Shown piece after piece: positions 27,081 to 41,700 of a stretch of 64,000 bases of DNA (the first letter of the stretch is position 1; each line of letters begins with the position of its first letter). The translations under genes were made by a program, and so were the position numbers. Location: assembly GCF_008831285.2 (NCBI RefSeq), contig NC_045150.1, forward strand, positions 4,106,001 through 4,170,000. The letters run 5' to 3'. The notes under the pieces were generated by a model. It was given only the letters and a program-made list of their open reading frames with translations, was not told where the DNA came from and ran no database searches. The stretch comes from Nymphaea colorata. Taxonomy: Eukaryota; Streptophyta; Magnoliopsida; Nymphaeales; Nymphaeaceae.

Positions 27081-28686
27081 TATTATGCACAATTCAAAAG
27101 AACTATACCGAGGAGCCTTTGAGCAACTTGAAAAAGCATCTGTTCGCTATGCAAAGTGGAAAAGGAAGCAGAGGAGCTTTGAGTGAATGAATACTCTGAG
27201 GTAAAACAAAAAAAAGGTGAATTTGACTAATGCCTATGACTAAAATTTAAAACAATTAAAAAATTACAAAAACATAACCATTTGTTTCACATAATGACTT
27301 TTTCAACAAGCCTTACATGAGGCTTTAGGAACTCTAAATAATTATTTGATCGACAAGTTACATTTATGCACCATTGGTGCTAATATTCACATACTTGGGA
27401 CCATGAAGAAATAACTGATTAATCCTATTAAAGGATAGATATTATGTTTCTCCAATTTGCTTCCTAAAGAGAATTAAGAGTTACTAATGGTAACCATTTA
27501 AGCCGATCTAAATATCTGCGATAATAAACTTGAAGGGGCAGATCAATCCAATTGTTGTGGTGGGCTCAACTATGGCCAATAGTTATCGTTATCACGGGTG
27601 ACACCTTATTTCTTCTCACCCCAACTCAAGAAGAGTCCATAGTGGTTAAATTATTAAGAGAGGGAAATTAAGGGAGAGGAATTAGAAGTGCATCAGGAAA
27701 ATGGTAAACCCCTAGGTGGAACGTGGGGAAGTCTCCCAACTTTTGGGGAAAAAAAGGGAAGGCAAGCCTGTTATTTATAAAAAGCGTCATACTATTTGAT
27801 GTATTTAGAAATAACGACTGACAACAATAAATAATTGCCTCAGTTAATCAAATGGATTTCAAGCATGCTCTCTATGGACGTTTCCTGATGAAACCCGTTT
27901 AGAAAGAAGTTGCAAATGCACCTTCTGTCTTTAGAAATTAGAAAAAAAAAAAAAAAAAACAGCATCAAAGTTCAAGTAAAAGGATTGCTCCAATTTAATA
28001 ATTTAGGATCATCAACCTCACTAGCCTCACTTTCATGGAAGGTGGAAAACAAAAGCAGTTACATGAGTGAGAATTATCATAAAGGCCTAGGTGGCTACTT
28101 GTAATTGTTCAAAGAATTAGGAAAGAATTGTTCACGAAATACATTAATTAAAAGTTGGGCTGTTTTATTTAGCTCTTTTTATCTTATTAACGAGCTTTAA
28201 TTTTGTGATTAACCAAAAACAGAAGAGTAACAAATCTTCACCATGGACGTTGGAAGTTCCTTAGCCATGTTGTAAGAATCGATCTGGTAATCATTTCAGA
28301 TAAGGATGCGCAGCTCGTTCAAACTCCTCTGCAACTCTGACTTGTCTAAATGAGTAGAATTTGAGTCAATAATTAAACATGCCTTCTTTTGGGAGAGATC
28401 TTAACCCGTGCAGGCTCTGTCCATTTGAGTAAGCTCGTTTGAAACACATATAGGCATGTCTTTCAAAATATTGCTGGAACAACCTTTGTTTCAGGTGTAC
28501 CAATTGTCCCATTTACCTCTTTAAAAGGAGGTCTCCATTTCAAAATTTACTTCTAACCTTTTTTTTTTTAATTTTAAAATAAATGTTGGTTCTAATACTT
28601 AGTTGGAGACATCAAGCCAATACAAGCTCAAGCTTGGGTGGGTTGAGTTGAGTTCAAGTTTGAGTTGTTGAACTTAGCTTGACTCG

Positions 28687-28832
28687 AGTTCAAGCTGAGC
28701 TAGAACTGGCCTAGATCTGCTCTAACTCAGCAAGGCAACACTCCTAAATACCCAACTCAAGTTCAAGCTGAGCTAGAACTGGCCTAGATCTGCTCTAACT
28801 CGGCAAGGCAACACTCCTAAATACCCAACTCA
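28687..28832. repeat. recent 73 bp tandem duplication
   Basis: Two adjacent 73 bp copies with AGTTCAAGCTGAGCTAGAAC, CTAGATCTGCTCTAACTC and CTCCTAAATACCCAACTC. They differ by about one base (CAG versus CGG), so the duplication is young. They sit inside a 28610-28840 region rich in GAGTTCAAGCTTGAG-like words, typical of small TIR-element debris. Confidence 0.85.
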
Positions 28833-29546
28833 TGCAACAGTTTTGCTGATAAGGTGGATGCATCTGGATCGACCAGTATCAGCTAATTTCATATTCAGAT
28901 AATAAAAAATCACTTTATTTTCATATTCAGTTAACTGGACAATTTTGTGATACAGCTTGCGCTGCTTCTTTTTGTTCAATTGCCATAACAAAATCGCTAT
29001 TTCTGCAAGTTTTTCTAATATAAAATTAGGATGCGTTTTTGCATGGTTAAGACATGATAACATATTCTATGCTAATGCCGTTTACACCTTAAAAACTAAA
29101 TTTTGGAGTTGGCTTTTCCGTTAACCTTGTAGAATTTGTTGACGTTGTTTAAAAGCTATCAATATGTTCTCTAATTGGTTGAGGGGATGGCTTCCTGTTT
29201 CAGCTGAGTGGAAAAATGAAATATTCCTTCTGGTCACCCGAATATTGTCTAAGTGATCCATTTACAGCTAACTTGAATGCATCAATACAAAATCTGATAA
29301 GATCTTAAGTTTCCGAGAGTGCATAATTATATCAACTCATCTCAATAGCTTGAATTGGCTTTTTGAGTTTCGAACCCAAGCGATCACATCCATGTGACTG
29401 CTGAAGTTATTGCACCAGCCATTATTCCGAAGCGACGACTACGGGCCAGTTACATGTTGCTTTTGATTAATTTGTTCTTGGGCTTGAGAAGAAAGGGAAA
29501 TATGTAAAATAGAAAAAAAAAAAAATCTATACTATAAAATCAATTA

Positions 29547-29576
29547 GAGAGAGAGGAGGGGGGGGGGGGGGGGGAG

Positions 29577-29608
<32 letters not shown>

Positions 29609-29609
29609 A
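29547..29609. repeat. poly-G tract with flanking (GA)n
   Basis: A run of 17 guanines at 29558-29574 is bordered by GA repeats on both sides. Such a tract could form G-quadruplex DNA on the plus strand. It is intergenic. Confidence 0.95.
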
Positions 29610-30090
29610 ACCGGTTAGTTTGACCTCCATAATGGCACTCTTAATATTAAGATCAACCTCAATACCATCAGGAAAGCACCCTCCAGATTAAACTGAGGAC
29701 GTAATAATAATAATAAAAAAAAAAAAACAGATAAGCTTACCCAGTCTCATGCAACATTGATCGAATGAAATGTACGCGTTCATGTTCAGTCTCGACTTGA
29801 TGGATAATATGGGTAGAACGGCCTAATCCGATAGTACATGATATTCTATTTTCCCTACCTAAGGCCCGGCAGCCTGATTACAGCAGGTTTCGTATACCCA
29901 GATTTGTCAATATATTGACATACACGGTGAACAATCATGCTTAAGAATTCGTGAATATGCCAACGGTTTAAAATGTCCAGAAAATTACGTTAAACATAAC
30001 CCAGAAGCTCGTTTCCTTCAAAGAAAATATTTTAACTATATGAAGATATTACCACATAAGTTGCAGTAGCACAACAGCATAATATACAAG

Positions 30091-30092
<2 letters not shown>

Positions 30093-30127
<35 letters not shown>
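30093..30127. repeat. (GA)n microsatellite
   Basis: A pure GA dinucleotide run of about 35 bases, roughly 110 bases downstream of the TLDc stop codon (gene on the minus strand), probably in its 3' untranslated region or just past it. Confidence 0.95.
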
Positions 30128-30129
<2 letters not shown>

Positions 30130-30240
30130 ACATGAGCGGCTTCCTCGATAAAAAGGAATCAATGTAAATCTAAATGCTAATAATGTTAGAAACACAATTA
30201 ATCTCATTTGACTCGATGTTTGCAGTTTCTTTGTACTGAT

Positions 30241-33200
30241 TCATTCACTAGAGTTAGCAAGTCCAACCATATTCAGCATGTGTCGGTCCTCTTTAAACCT
30301 CTGCAAGACATTCCCCTTAACAGGTTCAAGCTTTCCCAGCTGCTGTATATCTTTCACAATAACACCCCAGCACTCTATCGTTTCAGGAACGATTTGTGTC
30401 TCCAAAGATAAGCAAGGGCTGTTAAAAGTGCTACATTGAAATGAATGACCTGAATCAAAGCTCGCTGATAGAAAAAGTCCAAAGTGATTCACCCGTCCAC
30501 CAAAACCAATGCCATTTGGGACATTCTCTGATGAAAAGTTCCAAGCACACTGGCAATATAAGAGTGAAAAATTTCACAATTTTACATGAGATCCACAATA
30601 ATCCACGGATCAAGCAGGTACATGACACATTGTCAACATCTGATGATGCATGCACCTGTCACATGCTAGGATCATGCCCGTGCAACAATAAGCTCTCTTC
30701 TATGGATGCAGACAGGAACATGGATATGGCATGGATTCAGAACATTACACAGTTTTTGAAAGCTATGAACAATAAATTTCTTGTGCATTTAACATGACAC
30801 AATTATAATTTTATTAGCTTCTGAATAATATAAACACGAGAGAAACAATTGCTTTTGAATGTCTCGTAACTAGTGTGTCCATATGGCTTGCCAACAGCTA
30901 GCGTAAAGATAACCAAACATGTAATACCAACATTAAGCCAGAGGGAAAAATAAAACCACAACTGCTGTACAGTTTGAAAAAATATTCCCTGATAAATCTG
31001 CCAAACCTGATCAACCAATGTCATCAACTTCTTTGTGCCGATCTGTCCATGCACAACTGATGGCAAGACCAAACTCTGATCCACAGCTTGACACAAGATC
31101 CATGTTCTTGTATGACTGGCAGCATTAACATGCCTGGCTTGGTTTATTTAAAAATCATTTCTCATATAAATATTATTGCCTTGTGCTCGATTTTAGGTCC
31201 ATTAATCAGCAAACAGATGAATAGTAAGACAAATGGATGCAACTATTTCATTGTTACCAGTCAATTTTATGGTATATAATATGTGTTAGCATAATTCTGT
31301 CCAGCTCTATCTTCACCCAAAACTGATAGCCTGTGCCAGTGGTTTTATCCACTGAGTGTATGATTTCTGTTTGTCTGCATCTTATTTTACTGATGTAAAT
31401 AACGAGGAAACAATAATGGAATGTCATAATGGTAATACAAGTAGTAGCAGTTGGAGTTGCAGAAGCCCATAATAGCCTGAAATAACACAACTTGAGGGCT
31501 AGTAAACTCGCCCAATACCTGAATCAGGCTAAACAGCCTAAACTGTGTCCATGATCTGATGTTAACCACCATACCAGCAACAAACGTACTGACAGAGATC
31601 AGAGAATGGACACTCAGAGCTATTCATTTCCGTATTTATTTCTCATTATCAAATAGGACCTTCTAGGCAGTACTGCTCATAGACAACTAGGTGTTCAACT
31701 GCCAATATCATTAGTGATGACACTATGCGGTCAGCAATAAACCATTGACCTTATGATTTGCCAATATGTATCTGTTTGATGAGCCTTTTTCTCAAACCTC
31801 ACACAGCAAGGACAAGAATAGGTTACAAATCTTAAATCTTGAAAAACCAAAAGGTCTATTCAGTTTATACCTCCTTCCTACGAACAGTGAGAGAAGCAAT
31901 GAATGCATGGTTGATGGCTCTATTTATTAAGAAAGAGATAATTGATAAACATGCTACATGAATAGATGAATGGATACAAGTAAATTCTGGTAACAGTTAA
32001 TTTTTTCGAGTTTGATAAATGGGGCTACATTATGGTACTTGTGCGTGAAGGATAAATCCCATCCAGGTTATATAGTAGACCAGAAAAAAGTTGCCAGAAA
32101 ATGAATTCAGTAGTTTTAGATGTTAAGATAAAGAGCAAAGCACTAGTACAGTAACAAGTCAAGGACATCAACTCGTTATGCAGTAAAAAAATACAAATAT
32201 AGTTGCCTTTTTCCAGAAGCTGGCAAACAACATATAAAGGTTTATAATTTATTACCCATTGCAAGTTGGTGTTTAGTCCTGAAGGCCGGAAGATTGAAGG
32301 ACGTGGATACAATGTGAAGAGAAAGGATTTCATATCACCATAGAACTCACTATGCCTGTCCCAAGGCTGAGAAGCATAGCCTCCATAAATGTAGCCAGCC
32401 TTATCTTTGACAAGTAGGATAGTGGGTCCATTTCCAAGCCTATATATATGACCATGGATAAATTATATAGGAGATTTGCAGTTGCCAATTACACAGCTAA
32501 TCATCATAACAGAAGCTTGTCCAATCAAAATTTAATTCAACCACAATGTCATAGATTTTCAAGAACAAATCAATATATGGGATCATAAATGTATCTTGTG
32601 CAGAGATCTCTACCACCTCAAACAACAGCAATAAAAATTGCAAATTGTCATTAAGAATTCTTTAAGAAAAATGGGCAAATAGACAGCCATCAAAAGCGTA
32701 CATTTGGTAAAGTAAATGCAAAAATGTTTCAAACAGAATGATCACCATTTGGTCATCTATCTTGTGATATTACAATACAAAGTAGAAACAGACCATGCAG
32801 ATGAAGAGGCATAAGAGGAACTTTGAGAAAGCGAAGGGTACAAGTTGTATCCGAGCAGAAAAAAAGGTAACAATAGTCACATGCAGAAACCGACACAAGA
32901 CAACAGCAAGCAACAAGTAACAAATATGCAATTGTTCATACATGAAATTGACAGTAAGCCAGATGAGACATTTATGCAGTTCTATGTAAAAATATAGATA
33001 AAAATCTATATTTCTCAAACCCAAAACATCACAAAAGATAGTCAAAACAAAGAATAATGGATTAAACAAGAGAAAGCTTCAAAGAAGCTTAATCACAAGA
33101 AGGACAACAATCCCTTCCATAGAGAAAGAAACTAGCTGTTGGAGGTTTTCCAACAGCTAGAAATCCAATCATTAGAGCCTCCAATGGCTATGTTGAAACA

Positions 33201-36200
33201 GATGGGAAGAGAACCAGAATATTAAAATTCATTAACCCTAATCTCTACTTAAAGTGACATTCGTAAGAAATTACAGAGCCCTCTTGTTTCAAATGAATTT
33301 TCCAAAGCAATACTGGGGTGATGCTGTTCTCACTAATGCATACTTGATTAATCATATGCCTAGTCATGTGTTAAATGGGTGGACCCCTCATTCTATGCTA
33401 CCAGGGAGTCATCAACCCTTTCCTCTTCCACCTCGTGTCTTTGGATGTGTCTGTTTTATTCATAATCACAATCCTAATGATAAAAAACTTGATTTAAGGT
33501 CGATTAAGGGTGTATTTATTGGCTATTCTTCCACACAAAAGGGGTATAAGTGCCTTGACCCTTCCAATAGTCGTGTTTATGTTACCAATGATGTCACTTT
33601 CCTGGAACATGTCTCCTATTTTGGTGAGAATTCTCTTCAAAAAGAGAAGTCTATGTCAAGGGAAGAGTATTCTCTAGGTCAAAAAATTCAATTCACAGAC
33701 TTTTTGGAATACAAAAGGGAAGAGAGTCAAGTGACTGTTATAGATGTTCTTGAGCATGACAAGGATGAAGGTTGTTCTACTGGGACTGAGAAGGAACGAA
33801 ACCACTTGTTTGGGCAGGTTTACTCTAGGCGAACATTACGTACAGATGAGGTGACTGGTGGAGAGAATTCTACTCCCAATCCCAATGCTATACCTTCCCT
33901 GGATGACCCAAGTCGTGCTCGGGAGGAGTCAGTTGAAAGAGAGTTTCAAACAAAGGCTGCTAATGAAGAGCTGCCCATCGCCCTTAGAAAGGGTGTCAGG
34001 TCATATACTCAACACCCTATTGGTAACTTCATATCATATTCTAAACTGAGTAATGACTATAAATGTTTTATATCATTGCTCTCTTTGGCTGTGATTCCCA
34101 GGACTGTCGCTGAGGCTCAGAGTAATTCTAAGTGGGCTCATGCAATGTGAGAAGAGATGGAAGCTTTGAATAGAAACAGGACGTGGAAGGTGGTAAAGAT
34201 CCCTAAAGCGGCTCATCTGGTTGGATCCAAGTGGGTTTACACCATTAAGTACAAACCAGATAGGAGTGTTGATAGGTACAAAGTTCGCCTTATTGCCAAG
34301 GGGTTTACTCACAAATATGGAATTGACTACTTGGAGACTTGTGCTCTTGTTGCAAAGATGAAGTTTGTTAGAGTTATTATCTCTTTAGCAGTGATAAAGG
34401 AGTGGAAGATGTACCAACTTGACGTTAAGAATGCTTTTCTCAATGGAGACTGTTGAAGGTTTTCAGTATTCGGGTTTGGGTTTGGACTTGATCCAGTGAG
34501 CTCTGGTTTGGGGACTACTTATATCATTGTAAACCCTAATCTTAAGTGTTAATGAAGTTTTAAGAGAGAGAGTGTCTGGCGGCTAGCGCGCACCAGACCT
34601 CCTCACCTGTGGTTTTTTCTCCCTCTCGTTGAGGGTTTTCCATGTTACATCCGTGTTCGATCTTTATTTCTCGTGTCTCTATTGTTTCAACATGGTATCA
34701 GAGTTGTGAAGTTCTGGCGTAACTGGTTCATTTTTTGCTTCTGTTCTGTTCGTGTTGGAGGACTCGTGCCTGACACTGTTCATCGCCCGATACTGTTCAC
34801 TGCTCGACTCTGTTCACCGCCCGACGCACCTGACGCTCTACCTAGTATCAACGCCCAAGCCCAACGTCGCCCTGTTTCTGCCACCGTGTTTCTGCCGCCA
34901 TGAAGTTCCGGTGTCACCCCCTGCATCGTCCAGCGAGCTGGTTCGGTCCTAGTTTTGTTGTCGTGTGTTCGTGCCCAGCATCGCCCGCTGCCTTCATCGC
35001 CCACTGCCTTCATCACTAGCATCCCGCAGTAGCTCCCTGCCGCTGATCGTCGTCCTGCTCCCGCCGCTCATCTGCTGTTGCTCTGGTGCCGCTGGTGTCC
35101 AGCCTATCGTCGGTGCTTCTTGCTGCCGTCGGTGTCATGTGTTGCCGCTGGTATTCCTTGCTGCCGCTGGTGCCCTTTGTTGAAGTCAGTGCCTTTTTTG
35201 TTGTTGCCGACTGGTTCGTGATCATGGCACCGTCTTTCTCTTCGACCGTCAACACTGATCAGACCGAAATCGGGGCTTATAGAACTAAGAGTGTTCCGGT
35301 TTAGGTCACTACCATTCGCCTTACCAAGGAAAACTATCTTAAGTGGTCTGCCGCCATCACTATAGGTATAGCTGGTCGAGGCCGTATTGCCTATGTGAAT
35401 GGCAGTAAGGTTGAACCTGCTGCAAATAGTATGGCTTGGGATACTTGGTTTCTTGAGGACAACCAAGTGAAAACTTGGATTGTCAATTCGGTGTCATCTG
35501 ATATTCAATCTCTCATTCTTCGTAAGAAGACTGCGAGGGATATGTGGATTATTTTGGAACAAATGTATGGCCAGAAAAAAAGGAAGGTTTGTGTGTATCA
35601 ACTGATGAAGGATGTGTATTCTCTAAGGCAAGGGGATCTCTCGGTCGCAGATTTCTATGCCGCACTAAAATCAAAATGGGAGGATCTTGACTACCATTCA
35701 AATGATACTTGGAACTGTCCTCAAGACCAGATGCATTATGTGACCAAAGAGTGGGAGAATAGAATATTCCTATTCTTAGCTGGACTAAACGATGAATTCG
35801 AAAATATAACAAGTCAGATTCTTAATTCTGAAGAATCATTCAGTATTGAAGATGTCTACTCCCGTGTTGAAGCTGAAGAGCAAAGGCGACTAGTCATAAG
35901 TGGCAGAAAGGATGATCACATGTCACATAATGAACGGCCAGCCTTGGTTAGCCGTGCCCCTATGGGAACTGTCTGTCCTCCTCACAAATGTACACACTGC
36001 AAGAAACTAGGTCACATATGGAGTTTTGTTGGGACCTGCATCCTGAAAAGAAGAATAGTAGGGGGAGGTCTCATGATGGGAAGAAGTCTGTCTCTAATGC
36101 AACGAACTCTAGTGAAGGCAAAACTTCTATCTCTGCTGGACAGATTCATGAGCTTCGAGCATATTTGAGTCAGATTGATACTGGTCAGGTCGAAGCTTCA

Positions 36201-38618
36201 GATTATGTGAATGTCAATCATGCACTGGCTATTTCGGGTGAGAAAGATAATTCTTGCATGGGAGAGTGGATTGTTGATAGTGGTGCCACTCATCACATGA
36301 CCGACAATCCTAAGCTCTTTCATGAATATAAGCTATCTTTTGGGAAGGAACGTGTCTCTCTTGTCGATGGTTCCTTTACTTCTGTTGCAGGAAAAATGAG
36401 TCTTTCTTTGTTAAACAAGTTTTTAGTGCATGAAGCCTTACATGTTTCTCATCTTCCCTTGAATCTTTTATATGTTAGTAAGATTACAAAGGAGCTGAAC
36501 TGTGAACTTATATTATCTGCAAATCATTGTATTTTGCAAGACTTAGTGACAGAAAAGAAGATTGGGATTGGTTTGGTGTCTGAAGGCTTATATCGACTCC
36601 CTATACGCATGACCACAACTCTTATGACAACAGTTAGCAGGACTGAGAAGAAGAGGGAAGAGTGTCATCAGTTTTTTTTGTATTGGCATGAACGCCTTGG
36701 TCATCTTCCTTTTGGGATTTTAAAACAATTGTTTCATGATTCATGTTCTAGTTTGAACATTTCTATGTTATCTTGTGATGTATGTCAGTTTGCTAAACAT
36801 GTTAGGGCTTCGTATCCCATTTCAAATATTCGTGCTAATAAAGCTTTCTCCTTGATTCATTCTGATGTGTAGGGGGCCTTCGAGAATTCATTCTCGTGGT
36901 GTCAGTAATTTATAACTTTCATAGATGATTACTCAAGGAGTACCTTTGTTTACCTGTGAAAGATTGTAGTGAAGTGCCTCATGTTATAGAAATTTTATCC
37001 TCCTAGTGGAAAACCAGTATGGTGGCTCGGTCAAGACTTTTCGGTCTGATAATGCTCGTGAGTATATGTGTCAAACCGTTGAGGATTTCCTTCAAAAAAA
37101 GGGGATTATTCATGAGACATCGTGCAGCTATACACCTCCTCAAAATGGGGTTGTTGAGAAAAAATCGTCAGATGCTTAATGTCACCAGAGCTCTATTGTT
37201 TCAAAGGAACCTTCCAAAACGTTATTGGGGAGATGCTGTTGTCACTAGTGCATACTTGATTAACCGCATGCCTAGTCGAGTATTAAATGGGCGGTCACCA
37301 CACTCTATGCTTCCAAGGAGTAGTCAACCCTTTCATCTTCCCCCTTGTGTCTTTGGATGTGTTTGTTTCATTCATGATCACAACCCCAGTGTGAAAAAAC
37401 TTGATCACAAGTCAATTAAGGGAATATTTATTGGGTATTCTCCTACTCAAAAGGGGTATAAATGTCTAGATCCCACCACTGGTCGTGTTCACGTTACCAA
37501 GGATGTCACATTCTTGGAACATGTCTCCTATTTTGGTGAGAATCCTCTTTAGGGGGAGATGTCAAGGGAAGAGTATTCTTCAAGTCAGGACATTCAGTTT
37601 ACAGATTTTTTGGATCATCCGGTTATAGAGGTAGCCGGCTGATTTTAATTCCTTATGCTATAATACGATTTGATATATTCAACATATAAATTTTCATGTA
37701 TTCAATACATATACTCATACAGCCATACATAATACAATCATATATATACTTAAATTCTTGAATACTTTGTTAGAGCACCAAGGCACAACCAAGGACAGGT
37801 TCAAAGAACCCCCCCCCCCTCCTCACCCCCCCCAAAAAAAAAAAATAGAGCAGATAATACTTTTCAGCAAACTTGAGCAAATTTTTCCTATTGGATATCT
37901 GCTAAACTCATCCAGTTTGGCAAAATTGGGTAATTCATGCTCATGGATGCACATGCACTTACTGACGAAGAAAGTTTTGGACCTCTCATTTAAGGTCAGC
38001 ACATAAATCTGACCTACTAGATGTGTTCAACATGGTTATTTTCTTAGAAGTACTTTGTCCATTATATCTTCAAATGTCAAAGCATGTTTTAATTTCAAAG
38101 CATGTAGGACAATGCTGAACGTATACAGAAGCCTGAGGTTAGAAAGGAGATTACATTATATTGCCCAGGAAAGTATTGAAACTCAGACCATCAACTGAAC
38201 TATGGTATAAAAGCTTCCATTCCTCCAATTCTTGCTGAGTGAGTGCCCCGCCAATAACCCATGCATATTGTTCTTTCATAATAAGTACTGAAGATAAATC
38301 TTCAGGATACAACTGCCGAGGTACAGGGGAGCCTAATCTTCCTGGAACAGTAAGCATTTCCATGCCAAAGAAATGGTTTCAGATGGGTCCATAAAATCTT
38401 GTCAACAGAGAAAACAAAGAAACTGAGAAGCAAAAAATGGTCCAAATAATCAACTATACAAAAATTGACAGTGTACAATTCAAGCAGCTTGTAAGTAGAA
38501 TTACCATATGACAAATCAAATGGAGCATACACATGCACGCTTATGGAGTGTTAAAAATATATGTTTGAGTACACATGTATCGTTTATATATGTATACTTC
38601 ATATACACTTTATGTTCT

Positions 38619-38703
<85 letters not shown>

Positions 38704-41700
38704 GAGAGAGAGAGAGCGAGCGAGCTGCTGGAGGCTCCAACGGGTGGATTCCCAGCTATTGGAAAGCCTCCAACAGCTAGAATGGCCTCTATATGTAGGG
38801 GACAATTGCCTCTTCTTGTAAGTTGAAGCTATTTCTGTGCAATATTAACATTTCTTTTGTGCCTTAGTGCACATTGAATTGTATGAGCTCTCGTGAGTTT
38901 TTGGGTTTGTGAAATATAGATTTATGTCTATATTTTATTATTTTTACATGGTACAGGAGCAGCAAAAGTTTTCCTTTTTCTAGCCAATTTGAAGCTAATA
39001 AGGACTGTGAGGAGCTGGACATGTATTGGGACCAAGATTCAATTTTCTGGTGTTGTTGACATTTCATGCTGCTTTTGGAGGCTGAGTATTCAAGCTCTAC
39101 TGAAGATGGTTCTTTGGAGTTTGAGTGTTGAAGCTCTCCATTCTTGATGATGTTGTTCTCCCAATAAAGGAAAAGAATCATCTTTCTCTTCTAATTTTCA
39201 ATCTTACATCCACCAATTATGTAACATGGGCTTCCACTATGAAGCATCACACATGAGGTAAAGGTCTCTATGTAATCCTTAAAAACTTGCTGACAAGAAA
39301 GCCAAAATAATTGAAGGAAGATCAGAACAATATGGCTGTTATGGATTATGAAAAGAAGTGGAAGGTTAGCCACAAAGTTGCCATGACTTTCCAGGCTCAA
39401 GCATGCTAATGAAGCATGTATTGTTCTTAAAGATATTTCATTCAGGCTTTTGATACTTAAAAGAAGAAAAGTAATCACAAAGATATTCACAAAGAAGAAT
39501 AGACAGGCTTTTGAATTGAATGCCCCAGGGTTTTGCAACTCAAAGAATAAATGAAGATTGAGATTTTACAGGTTTCAAGCTTGAGTAAGAGAAGAGAAAC
39601 AATTTAGAGTTCACAAAAATGAGATTGGATTTAGAGACAATCAACAAGAAGTTCAGGGTTTTTGAAAAACAAAATCTATTGACAATGGAGACAATATCAA
39701 AAGATGATATTTGGAGGACAGAAACAGCAAAGGCATGTACTTGCTATGGGAAACCTAGACATGAAGTAAGGAACAGAAGAGGCTGCTTAGAGAGGAAAAG
39801 GGGAAGAGGAGGAGAACTTTGTAAGAAATTATCTAAACTTGAGATAATAATAGAATTTTCTGACGTAACTTATGGAAGAAGTCACAACGTTGATTCAGAT
39901 ATCTTGCTTTGATACCATGTTAAATTTGGAGAAGCTCCCCATAGTCCACACTTGCTAGATGATAATGGAGAAAGAAGGCAAAGAGATACTTGAGAGTCAC
40001 AATTCCAAGGGGATGAGACTTGATCATAGCCATTTGAAAATATCATGATATTAATAAGAAAATCGAAAAATAAAGTTGTCTTTTTTGAAAAAAACGTGAA
40101 AAAGAGATTTATCATTTTTTTTTATTTCCCCTTTTTTTCGCTTTTTCTCCGTTTTAAAGTTAGTGATATCAGGGATTCACCTTTAAACTTAAACTAAATT
40201 ATTTATTATCATTCTTACCACCATTAAGCCATTACTTTTATAATTTTTTTTCTATTTTGTTAATGTCTTCTTATTACTTTCTCATTTGTTTTATTTTTAC
40301 CTATTTTTTAGGGTTTTTTTCATTCAAAAATTTGCTGAAACTTTCCCAAGAAAACCTGAGAAAAACCTTGCTGTTAAAATCCCAAGAATGATCTTTAGGA
40401 CTATGGACCTGTATTACATCCTTTTATGGGCAGGGGTGGTTACATGACATTACATGGGTCAATAACACCCTTGTCACAGAAAAGTGTTACAATCATACCC
40501 ATATTACAGTATGAATCTGGATCCATGTCCAACAGGTCTTACATCTTTTGCCACCATAAATCTTCACATATGGCAGATGATAGTTAGTTAACCACCAAAG
40601 AAGTTTCACAAAACTTCATTGGCACGCTTGAGGAGGTAGCACGACAATCTTCAAATGAACCCAACACAGTCGATGGATAACTTCACTCTGCGACCATGTA
40701 AAAAATCTACTCAAAAGGAAAATGAATAAGCTGCAATTTAAACCATGGTCACAATTTACTTATAAGGCTTAATAAAAAACTTAAGAATACAAGGGGAATA
40801 ATCTCCTCAATATATATAAGAGGGAGCAAGAGAAGGCTGAGCTAGCTGTTTGGGCTAAGCCAATGGCCACCTCAGTCTTGGTCAAAGCATGTCCTGGAAC
40901 GAAACGGAGCACAAAAATAAAAGACACAAATAATGAAAAATACAAGAAAACAAAATCAAATAAACAAAATAATAGACATAACAAAAATTACAATTTGCCT
41001 AGTTGTAATTGACTCAGTTACTCAGGTGACTCAGACTGGATCAACCCTCCACCTGGCCAATGCAACAAGTGAACTCAAAATGATCAAAAATTCAGACAAA
41101 CTACTGTAAAACCGATTCAGCTCGGCTGAGTCATGATTACAAGTTTTGCTGGTTTTTTCTCTCTTGCTTTTTTTCTCCTGCAGAACTCAGGTGTACTTGT
41201 AGAGTAGCTCACATGATGAATAACCTGTCGGAGATCAGTAGAGAACCAGGTGGTTCATCAGGTGGCAATTCTATAGAAAAGTGAACACTCAGGTTTTTTT
41301 TAGTCAAAAACATGCTTTTAAGAAGAGGAAACATGACGATTACTGGTTACCTGGTTCTCCTATCTCCCTGCAGTGTACAACACATGTGAAGAATTGCTCA
41401 AGACCAATTTTCCAGAAAAATGCGAGGTGATAATGGGTGAGAAGTCACGGGAAAATAGCCAGCAATGAGCAAAAAAAAGTTGGCAGAAGCACAATTGTAG
41501 TATGCCTGCTCAGCCAATACGTGAGGGGTCTTGGTGAGCCAGCAAGTTATGCAAAATACAGAGGTACTTGGGCTCAAATGATGGTGCAGTACAAGCGATG
41601 TTGTCACTTGGAATATCTCTGTTAAATTGAAAGTTCAAATCTGGATATGGAGCAAAAAAATAAGAATGTAAACATGCTATGGAACTGGGGATTCCCATAA

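Larger units (their letters stand above)
20494..30240. other. gene-free region upstream of BASS1 and downstream of the TLDc gene
   Basis: The right flank of BASS1 (promoter side) and the 3' flank of the TLDc gene. The middle, 22190-27080, is a degenerate minisatellite with an insert. 20494-22190 and 27190-29500 show no gene. A tandem duplication (28687-28832), a poly-G/GA tract (29547-29609) and a GA repeat (30093-30127) lie nearer the TLDc gene. A 34-codon frame at 27085-27186 (MHNSKELYRGAFEQ...) has protein-like composition but no recognised family. Confidence 0.6.

Noticed and set aside
29330-29425. Minus-strand tRNA gene suggested by a GGTTCGAA word
   Set aside because: No anticodon arm or acceptor stem pairing could be found at tRNA spacing.
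38508-38826. Overlapping open frames across the microsatellite at 38630-38718
   Set aside because: They are products of dinucleotide repeats (Leu-Ser, Thr-His and Tyr-Ile runs), not proteins.
39619-39912. 97-codon plus-strand frame as a gag zinc-knuckle gene
   Set aside because: It has only scattered cysteines and no CX2CX4HX4C knuckle; retrotransposon leader debris is the better reading.
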